From Pelagicoccus mobilis (GTDB lineage: Bacteria; Verrucomicrobiota; Verrucomicrobiia; Opitutales; Opitutaceae): DNA of 64,000 nt. This document shows positions 57,781-64,000 of the stretch, piece by piece (the stretch's first letter is position 1; each line of letters opens with the position of its first letter). The DNA lies in the NCBI RefSeq assembly GCF_016595505.1, contig NZ_JAENIL010000019.1, positions 1 through 64,000 of the forward strand, in the 5' to 3' direction. The position numbers and the translations under genes were made by a program. The notes beneath the pieces were generated by a model, which was given only the letters and a program-made list of their open reading frames with translations, did not search any database and was not told where the DNA came from.

Positions 57781-59562
57781 GTGTTGGTGTCTTTAGGCAG
57801 TCATAGAACGTATCAATGGTGCTTCTTCATTTTTTCTTTAGCGGGATTTGCATTTTCAGGTGATGCGGAAGGATCGAACACGGACGCTTGGGGGGCGCAT
57901 GATGCTTCGCTCGTTTGTAGCGTATGTGAACCTGAATTGATGCAGGTTTCGTCCGTTCGTTCGGAAGTCTTTCAGGAGTGGCAGGTTTACCCGTCTGCGA
58001 CTTTCATTGATTCAAATGAGCCGATCTATATTCGATTGAGACCCAATCGGCCCGTGAAAACAGCAAAGCTCGTTTTCCCAGGGGACTCGTTTGAAATGCC
58101 GGAAGACTTAAACTTCCGGGATGATGGAAATAATGGAGATGCCTTAGAGGGAGATGGGGAATACACGCTTGGACCATTTTTCTTGAGAAAGGAGCATCTT
58201 AGCCAAGATAACCTCCCCCATGATGTATCGTTTGGGAGAATACAGGTAGTGGGGGAAGATGATGTTTACAGCACTTCGATCATTGAAACTACTCTTGGCG
58301 TTTTACCGTCTGGATTCAAGTTGTCTCCTGTAATTCCCATTCGAGAAGACGCCCAGTTGACGAGCCATTTGCTTAACGTGTCGAAGGACGGCTTTTCAAC
58401 GCAGGAATGGTTCAGAGGAGTGGATACTGAGTTGTTGTTTGATTACCTTGAGACCGTTTATGAAATCGTTGAGGATGACTACGATTTTATTATATTGCTT
58501 TCATCCGGCAGGCTGGAGCGAGTTTATGAGTATCTAAATCGAAATTCGGTTTCTGGTATGGGCCTGACAGTTCAGGCGGCTCCGTTCGTGGGAGACTGGG
58601 ATCAAAGTGATTTTTACAGCAGCGATGGGACGCTTCAGGCACTTTGCGCGCTAGATTACCAATCGAGGGGGATGATTCCTTCTACCCTTGTTCATGAAAT
58701 GCTGCACCGATGGGCCGCTTATTTTGATACCTCTTTAGAGGTACGAAATCCGACTGCTCACTATGAGTGGAAAACGAATGCTGCGAGTCTTTTGGGCGGT
58801 AACTTTTGGGAGCAACAAGAGGACGGAACGTATTTGGTGGATGGAAGTATTGGCCGAGGCGGAGCTTATCGTGCGAGTCCGGTAGACCTGTTTTCAATGG
58901 GATTGATTCCCCCTGAGGATCTTCCAGATTTGTTGTATGCTCCGACATCGATCGGAAATGTGGTAAGGGCTGAAGATATAAAGAGGACGGTAACAGCCGA
59001 AGACATTTTAAATGCTCAAAAGCCTCACGCTCCCAATTTTGAGAATCCACAAAAGCGCTTTCGAATCTTGTTTGTTATCGAAAGCAAAGGTCGTTTGCTA
59101 ACTGAAACGGAAATGAACTACTACAACGCTTTTGTGGCTGAAGCGATGAGGATTCTGGACCCGTTAGAGGAGGATCCCTATGTATCGAATCGATGGGTAC
59201 CGATTACAAGGTTCTTTGGGGATTCCGTGAGTTGGAATCCGTCGATTGCCTTACGTCCCGCTTTTTATGACAACGGATTGGACCACGATGGTGATGGTAT
59301 CTCCACAATGCTCGAAGTTAAGGTGGGTACGAATGCATTCAGTAAATCGTCAAAGCCAAGAGTTTGGTTGGGAGCGGATGCTGACGGAGTATCGCTCAAC
59401 GTGAGTCCGCCTGAGAATCTTGATGAAATCGAGTTGGAATCCAGTTCCGATCTCGAGACTTGGATTCCGTTTGTAGGGGATTTTGTGCGTGCTCCAGATG
59501 ACAGAACTTCTACTGTGCCGTTAGAAAGTTCCCAATTCGTTCGGTCAAAACCAAAGGATTGA
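57781..59562 (+). CDS. Secreted putative HExxH metallopeptidase
   Basis: A 593-residue exported protein. The N-terminus is hydrophobic (WCFFIFSLAGFAFSGDAEGS). The zinc-ligand motif HEMLH in STLVHEMLHRWAAYFD lies near residue 305, typical of zinc metallopeptidases. The C-terminus contains DHDGDGISTMLEVKVGTNAF, a calcium-binding TSP3-like repeat, and a domain resembling the tails of Opitutae secreted proteins. The start codon is GTG at 57781 or 57787. Peptidase family not recognised. Confidence 0.7.
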   Translation: MLVSLGSHRTYQWCFFIFSLAGFAFSGDAEGSNTDAWGAHDASLVCSVCEPELMQVSSVRSEVFQEWQVYPSATFIDSNEPIYIRLRPNRPVKTAKLVFPGDSFEMPEDLNFRDDGNNGDALEGDGEYTLGPFFLRKEHLSQDNLPHDVSFGRIQVVGEDDVYSTSIIETTLGVLPSGFKLSPVIPIREDAQLTSHLLNVSKDGFSTQEWFRGVDTELLFDYLETVYEIVEDDYDFIILLSSGRLERVYEYLNRNSVSGMGLTVQAAPFVGDWDQSDFYSSDGTLQALCALDYQSRGMIPSTLVHEMLHRWAAYFDTSLEVRNPTAHYEWKTNAASLLGGNFWEQQEDGTYLVDGSIGRGGAYRASPVDLFSMGLIPPEDLPDLLYAPTSIGNVVRAEDIKRTVTAEDILNAQKPHAPNFENPQKRFRILFVIESKGRLLTETEMNYYNAFVAEAMRILDPLEEDPYVSNRWVPITRFFGDSVSWNPSIALRPAFYDNGLDHDGDGISTMLEVKVGTNAFSKSSKPRVWLGADADGVSLNVSPPENLDEIELESSSDLETWIPFVGDFVRAPDDRTSTVPLESSQFVRSKPKD

Positions 59563-59622
59563 GCGAAGATCTAAGTTTAACGTCGGCTTGCTCCTAGCGA
59601 GAAAGGAAAAACATCCGTTTCG

Positions 59623-59976
59623 CTACTTCACCATGTCTACCGGGCCATGATCATCGCAATGATCGCCGTGCTGGTGGTGGAGGCGTCCATCTACGATGTA
59701 GTCGATATGGTCTCCGTGTGGGACAGCCTCGTGGCCGCAGCCCGGGCCATGCACGTGCCCGTCTTCGTGGTGAAGGTGGTTCACTCCAGAGCATCCGCTG
59801 GGGTTGTCTTTGGTGACGGGCAAGACGTGTTCCTCCACTGAGCCATCCTTGTTTTGGTGGTGAAGGTGCCCGTCATGGAGATAATCAACATGATCTCCGT
59901 GGCGGATGGCGGTGTGTCCGCAACCTTCGCCATGTTGATGTTTATGACTTTCGTTTGAGGTGTGCTCCTTGCTCAT
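59623..59976 (-). CDS. His-rich metal-binding protein
   Basis: A 117-residue protein from the ATG at 59976, with His and Cys throughout. Two copies of a unit with CGH-x-A-x-x-HGDH-x-DY and a trailing LHH are visible (GCGHTAIRHGDHVDYLHDGH and GCGHEAVPHGDHIDYIVDGR). Such proteins bind zinc, nickel or copper and may store or detoxify them. The gene is divergent from the second GH117-like gene, with the shared operator motif between the two starts. Confidence 0.78.
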   Translation of the reverse strand: MSKEHTSNESHKHQHGEGCGHTAIRHGDHVDYLHDGHLHHQNKDGSVEEHVLPVTKDNPSGCSGVNHLHHEDGHVHGPGCGHEAVPHGDHIDYIVDGRLHHQHGDHCDDHGPVDMVK

Positions 59977-60070
59977 GCGAGAGGTTATCCTAAAAACGAG
60001 AAATGGCAATTTTCGCTCTGATTGAGTCTGAGAAAAGATAGACTCTTTTCGCATCTGGAATTTTTGATTG

Positions 60071-60086
60071 GAATGTTGCATACAAT
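60071..60086. promoter_or_regulatory. Candidate operator shared by both GH117-like genes, copy 2
   Basis: GAATGTTGCATACAAT with palindromic core TTGCATACAA (60076-60085), 38 bases before the start of the second GH117-like gene and 95 bases from the divergent His-rich gene start. Compare the copy at 34189-34204. Confidence 0.5.
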
Positions 60087-60123
60087 CCAGTCTGTTTGAG
60101 TGCTTTTCAATCGTAGCCTCAAA

Positions 60124-61476
60124 ATGAAGAAATTGCTTGGTATCATGGCAGTCGTGTCCGCGTCTATGGGTTTAAATGCAGAAAATGGGTCTCCTGACTT
60201 TTCAGGTGTAGTTAAGAACGCCGAGACAGGGGAAGTTATTAAGAATGTCCGTGTCGCGGATCAGAACGGCGAGGAGTTTGACATGACAGACTCGCAAGGG
60301 CGGTTCTCTTTTTCGGTAGACGGAGCAAAGCCTCGAATCCTGGTATTCGAGAACGTTCAGTACTTGATTGAGGAGAAGGAGGCTTCGGATTTCGAGGGAG
60401 GCTCAACTGTCGAGTTGCGTCCTCGTAAGATGAGTGCGGCCACGGCTCGCTGGCTCGAGTACCTGGAAAGCGAGGAGGCTTACAATACGCTGAATTTCTC
60501 AGAGGAGGACGGTTGGGAAATCGAGTTTGAAGAGGAGAACCTAAAGGGGGATCTTGCTCCCGATCCGGATCTCGTTCGACGGGACCCGAGCGCGGTGATC
60601 AAGGTCGACGATCTCTACTACGTTTATTACACCCGCGGAACGCGTGTCCGTGAAGATGGAAGTGAGAAGTTCTTCCCATGGGATGAGTGCGATCTCTGGT
60701 ACGCGACTTCGAAGGATGGCTGGGAATGGAAGGAAATGGGACCTGCTGTGGAGCGCGGACCCGCGGGATCATACGACGAACAGTCGGTGTTTACTCCGGA
60801 GGTGCTCGCCCACGACGGAAAGTTCTACCTCGTCTATCAGTGCGTGGTGAATCCTTATGTGCATCGTGTGAAAGAGACTGTCGCCATGGCGGTGGCGGAT
60901 TCGCCAAATGGACCTTGGCGGAAATCGCCGAAGCCTATCCTGGAGCCCGTGAGCAACGGCAAATGGGATCCGAATGGGGGAGACGCAGATATTCTGAGAT
61001 TAGGTAACTTCGATAGTCACAAGACGCATGACCCTTGCTTGATGTTCTATCGCGACAAATTCTACCTCTATTACAAAGGTGAGCGTATTGGGGAGCAGCG
61101 GATTTTTGGTCAACGCGAGATCAAGTGGGGCGTGGCGATTGCCGAAAATCCAGAAGGTCCGTACGTGCGATCAGAATACAATCCGATAACGAATAGCGGC
61201 CATGAAGTTTGCGTATGGCACTACAATGGTGGTATTGCATTGATACATACCGATGATGGCCCTGAGCGTCACACGGTGCAGTGGGCTCCGGATGGTATCA
61301 ATTTCGAGATCACTGGACGTATTGGTAAGACTCCGAAGGCCTTCGGGTTGTATAGGGGCGGTGATCACGATAAGAAACCGACTGAGGGCATCCGCTGGGG
61401 CCTGTGCCATCGCTATGGTGGTGGCTTCTGGCGGACCAGCTACAACTACATTCGTCGCTTTGATGTGAAGGAATAG
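60124..61476 (+). CDS. GH117-like secreted hydrolase with N-terminal regulatory-type domain
   Basis: A 450-residue secreted protein from ATG 60124 (signal MKKLLGIMAVVSASMGLNAE). Residues about 24-100 form a carboxypeptidase regulatory-like domain (FSGVVKNAETGEVIKNVRVA). The rest is a beta-propeller hydrolase like GH117/GH43 (DPSAVIKVDDLYYVYYTRGT, DPCLMFYRDKFYLYYKGERI, HTVQWAPDGINFEITGRIGK). It lacks the SxAxxR motif of the first GH117 gene. Likely acts on galactan oligosaccharides. Confidence 0.82.
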   Translation: MKKLLGIMAVVSASMGLNAENGSPDFSGVVKNAETGEVIKNVRVADQNGEEFDMTDSQGRFSFSVDGAKPRILVFENVQYLIEEKEASDFEGGSTVELRPRKMSAATARWLEYLESEEAYNTLNFSEEDGWEIEFEEENLKGDLAPDPDLVRRDPSAVIKVDDLYYVYYTRGTRVREDGSEKFFPWDECDLWYATSKDGWEWKEMGPAVERGPAGSYDEQSVFTPEVLAHDGKFYLVYQCVVNPYVHRVKETVAMAVADSPNGPWRKSPKPILEPVSNGKWDPNGGDADILRLGNFDSHKTHDPCLMFYRDKFYLYYKGERIGEQRIFGQREIKWGVAIAENPEGPYVRSEYNPITNSGHEVCVWHYNGGIALIHTDDGPERHTVQWAPDGINFEITGRIGKTPKAFGLYRGGDHDKKPTEGIRWGLCHRYGGGFWRTSYNYIRRFDVKE

Positions 61477-61495
61477 GACGCTTGGGAATTACTAT

Positions 61496-61613
61496 GGATG
61501 ATGATCGCTGCGTGAGCAATGATGGCTCTGCCAACATGATACTTTGGGCTAGATGCCTATAGATCATGCTGGCGAAGCCATCTTGGTCAGGCACTTGTGA
61601 CGGATCATCATCC
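61496..61613. repeat. Long imperfect inverted repeat
   Basis: Left arm from GGATGATGATCG (61496) and right arm ending GGATCATCATCC (61602-61613) pair over about 45 bases, including GATGGCTCTGCCAACATGAT against ATCATGCTGGCGAAGCCATC. It lies after the second GH117-like gene and could be a remnant miniature element. No T tract follows. Confidence 0.5.
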
Positions 61614-61700
61614 AATAAATCCGTATCCATGCTTCGTTCGTTAGCCAGTGAACGAAATCGAAAAGGTGATTTAGTTAACACTCGTTCGCTTCGCTCTCTA

Positions 61701-61768
61701 GATCCTGTCTGCGACCGGGCAGGATCGCTTCGCGGCAGGATGTTTGTAGGTCGCCGCGGTGAGGCGAC
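61701..61768. repeat. Palindromic intergenic region with degenerate REP-like core
   Basis: GATCCTG and CAGGATC form a stem at 61701-61726, echoing the GATCCTGC core of the REP-like copies, and GTCGCC/GGCGAC forms a second hairpin (61750-61768) preceded by GTAG. A weaker relative of the repeats at 874, 30432 and 55563. Confidence 0.35.
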
Positions 61769-61867
61769 ATGTGTGGCAGTTTTCTACTTTTTTGAACTCA
61801 GCTAAGAACCATGGCCGTTGGGACTACCGAGCAAAGCGACATAGCAACGCGCTCACGGCCGCTACCC

Positions 61868-62684
61868 TTAGGGGATGCGGAGTTTTTGTCCTTTGCGGAT
61901 GAGGTCGGGGCTACTGAGTCTGTCTCGGTTTGCCTCGTAGATAACCACCCATTTGTTTGGAGTGCCGTAGAAGAGTTTTGAGATTCCTGAAAGAGTGCCT
62001 CCGTCGTTTTGACTGCCGACCGTGTATTCTTTTTTTTGTGACGATTCTAACTCTGAAGTCGTGTGCACGTTCATAGTTGAATTTGATATCCTATAGTGTC
62101 CCGTAATTGGAAACGAGAAGAGTCGATCTTCTTCTAGGGTGCCGGAACCTATGTTGTGGATGACCAGTGGAGTTTCGTTTGAAGTACGTCTGTCGCTGAC
62201 CACCATAATGTGAGGGAGTTTGCCCGCGACCGTACAGGTGACGAGATCTCCCGGCAAATAATCGGAGGGATCTTGTGTTACCGGAATCTGGAAGCCTTGG
62301 CGGGAGAAAAAAGGTACGAAGGTTAGGGACGCGTCTGTGGTCTATGTTTCTGTCCGGACGGGAGAGTCCCCAGTTTTGTGGGTACCTTGAGAAGTTGCTT
62401 CTCATATCTTCGTGTACTAACTGCTGGAGATCGTAATTGAGGGCATCACGTAGTGATCTTATGACTACGTCAGTACAAACGCCTGACTCGATTGGAACAT
62501 CACCTCTAGGGTAGGCAAGAGAACGATAGCTTGGATCGTAGTTGATTGTTCGGCCGATTTGGGTACGGGCCGCCGAGCTAATGTCTCTGTTATCCGCGTA
62601 TAGCGTAGTGACGAAAGCGAAATAGACGAAGAGAAAGCAGTAACAAAGAGGGACTCTGGGCATTGGCAAGTGGAGTTGAGGCAA
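61868..62684 (-). pseudogene. Frameshifted DUF1287-LysM gene
   Basis: Two overlapping frames together give a DUF1287 domain plus LysM. The first frame has an N-terminal signal (CFLFVYFAFVTTLYADNRDI) and the DUF1287 start: ARTQIGRTINYDPSYRSLAY, then GVCTDVVIRSLRDALNYDLQ and RRVPNLRTFF. The frame then breaks; the other frame continues SRQGFQIPVTQDPSDYLPGD and the His part (LVTCTVAGKLPHIMVVSDRR), ending in a LysM repeat with GTPNKWVVIYEANRDRL. Removing one base from the A6 run at 62307-62312 restores a single protein. It is either a real mutation, a sequencing error or slippage-regulated. Confidence 0.75.
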
Positions 62685-62748
62685 TGACAGCTCTGATCGC
62701 GAGTAGATGAACGTTGTTCCAGTATTCGCCAGAAAAGACAGCCCGATA

Positions 62749-64000
62749 TCATCCTGGATTGAACTGTATACGTTGCTTGACCTTAAGCTCTATGGGTGTG
62801 CCATTTTTTTCGGCGGGTTTGAATCGCCACTTTCTGAGAGCTTCAACCGTGGGCGCCTCAAAGGCTGGATGGCTCGAGCTGATTATATCAATGTCCTTTG
62901 GTCGTCCGTTTACGTCGACGATCCAAGTAATGTCTACAAAACCCTCTGGTTTTTCACGGCGTAGGCTTTCCGGGTATTTGGGTTTTTCGCTTCTGAGCAG
63001 TCGAGGAGCTCGGTCTGGTTTAATGGCAGCCGATTCAGTGGAAGGTGATTGAGCGAGCTCTCTTGGCGGGAGTTGGATTGAGTTTCTACGCTTGATGGTT
63101 TCGATTTCATCGATTCGAGCGAGGTCGACCTTTATTCGATCGGAAAGGACCGGGTCTTCGGAAATCCCTTCGAGAGACTCTCGGGCTTTCTCAAAATCTC
63201 CTTCGTCCAGCGATTCTTCGACTGCACCTGCTGCGAGTTCGTACGCGTATTCAGAATTTAAATTCGAAATTAGACTGAGTTGGAATTCCGTGAACTGAGA
63301 ATCGTCATATAGTGAACCTAAGGTTTTTAGGATGTTCCTTGCTTCGAAGGTGTCACCGATTTCGAGGGCGTATTCGGCCCGTTCGAAAAGGTCTTTGGTG
63401 CGTAGCTGCTTTAACTCTTCCAGTTTTGCTTTCGCTTGTTCAGCGGTGTGAGGATTTGCGGAGAAGGGAGTTAGCAGATCGATCGCTTCATCATAGTTCC
63501 TCTTGATCGCTGCTATCTCTGCTTCTAATTGGGTTTTGCTGTAGGCTTGTTCTGCGGTGAAGCGATCGAACGGAATCTGGTAGAGTTCCTTCTCTGACTG
63601 GGCTACTGTGGAAAGGTTGGAGAGTTCCTTAGGTTGCGCGTTTTCGAAGGTGGCGATCGCCTGAGATAGATTTCCGGCCTTTTCAAACCGATTGGATTCT
63701 TCGAGTTTTTTGAAAGCCGATTGCTGGTTTATATATTGTTGTAGCCACGATACAAATACGTCGTAGCGACTCCTCTGGAACTGAGCAATCGCGATGCTTG
63801 CCTCGTCGGCATTTTGTTTGGTAACGCGCTCCGCCCCTTGGAGATCTCTGAGTGTTGCCTGTGATTGCTCAAGTTTTTGCAGTAGCGGCAATAGAGTGTC
63901 TTCGAATGGTTTGCGGACAAGGTTCAGTTCGGCTTGCAGGTTCTGTTTTTGAAGCTCTTCCGCTCTTTTCGTTTCCAGAAGCAGTCGTTCTGCATCGGCC
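62749..64000 (-). CDS. TonB-like protein with coiled-coil region (5'-truncated by window end)
   Basis: The frame is open to the last base of the window, so the N-terminus is missing; a TTG at 63891 is an internal codon, not a start. Most of the visible part is charged, coiled coil and TPR-like (AIATFENAQPKELSNLSTVA, DLFERAEYALEIGDTFEARN). The C-terminus is a TonB C-terminal domain: YPESLRREKPEGFVDITWIV and TVEALRKWRFKPAEKNGTPI. It could energise a transporter or act as a periplasmic adaptor; the ExbB/D partners are those at 28467-29577 or others outside the window. Confidence 0.78.
   Translation of the reverse strand, partial: ADAERLLLETKRAEELQKQNLQAELNLVRKPFEDTLLPLLQKLEQSQATLRDLQGAERVTKQNADEASIAIAQFQRSRYDVFVSWLQQYINQQSAFKKLEESNRFEKAGNLSQAIATFENAQPKELSNLSTVAQSEKELYQIPFDRFTAEQAYSKTQLEAEIAAIKRNYDEAIDLLTPFSANPHTAEQAKAKLEELKQLRTKDLFERAEYALEIGDTFEARNILKTLGSLYDDSQFTEFQLSLISNLNSEYAYELAAGAVEESLDEGDFEKARESLEGISEDPVLSDRIKVDLARIDEIETIKRRNSIQLPPRELAQSPSTESAAIKPDRAPRLLRSEKPKYPESLRREKPEGFVDITWIVDVNGRPKDIDIISSSHPAFEAPTVEALRKWRFKPAEKNGTPIELKVKQRIQFNPG

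Noticed and set aside
63891-63893. A TTG start for the TonB-like gene
   Set aside because: The frame is open to the window end with coiled-coil-type sequence upstream, so this is an internal codon.

Overview
The window looks like chromosomal DNA of a marine, heterotrophic Verrucomicrobiota bacterium, most likely of the class Opitutae (Puniceicoccales/Pelagicoccus type). This is inferred from gene content, not from a 16S gene, which is absent. The pointers are a protein at 44339-45796 with the ELSPF-type TonB-receptor plug start common in Opitutae, C-terminal DxDGDG...FEYAFGGDP tails on secreted proteins, a secreted sulfatase with two GH117-like hydrolases, and a DnaG whose zinc site is degenerate. 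No rRNA, tRNA, CRISPR array, prophage or insertion sequence was recognised. Genes are dense on both strands.

Layout. 0-7 kb: AraC-type regulator, enolase, then a MoxR ATPase/DUF58/transglutaminase operon. 7-11.4 kb: the rod-shape operon mreB-mreC-mreD-mrdA on the minus strand, with ATGA overlaps. 11.5-17.1 kb: TPR lipoprotein-dnaG-rpoD-tatA. 17.4-24.9 kb: DUF362-type secreted protein, aroB, a conserved unknown, a PCMT-like methyltransferase, an FAD monooxygenase, a potassium channel and holB. 24.9-34.2 kb: a sulfatase sitting between holB and tmk, a PfkB sugar kinase, an ExbB/ExbD/TonB set, a secreted beta-helix protein and a GH117 hydrolase; this is a small polysaccharide-use region. 34.3-47.6 kb: mixed housekeeping and accessory genes (peroxiredoxin, four-repeat secreted protein, carboxylesterase, type II NADH dehydrogenase behind a leader/attenuator-like region, CDGSH-glutamate synthase fusion, SelO, small DUF proteins). 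47.8-57.7 kb: a polyhydroxyalkanoate (PHA) and acyl-CoA carboxylase locus: two SDR reductases, PhaR, phasin, thiolase, PhaE/PhaR-like synthase partner, PhaC, a propionyl-CoA-type carboxyltransferase, biotin carboxylase and biotin carrier. 57.8-64 kb: a secreted HExxH protein, a His-rich metal-binding protein, a second GH117-like hydrolase, a frameshifted DUF1287-LysM gene, and a TonB-like protein cut by the window end.

How it fits together. The TonB energiser, sulfatase, beta-helix protein and hydrolases suggest breakdown of sulfated algal galactans. The two GH117-like genes, 26 kb apart, share a near-identical palindromic motif 34-38 bases before their start codons, so they may be one regulon. 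The PHA locus converts acetyl-CoA (PhaA, PhaB, PhaC) to polymer, with PhaR as the probable sensor; two TGCA-centred palindromes in front of phaR and the phasin gene are candidate operators. The neighbouring carboxylase probably handles propionyl-CoA.

Most notable leads: a Ser-codon-rich 45-codon leader followed by a strong terminator ahead of ndh; a dispersed palindromic repeat family with a TGCAGGATCA core; the DnaG zinc-site loss; the plug-like protein without a barrel; the shared operator of the two hydrolases; and the PHA synthase partner with a histone-H1-like tail.
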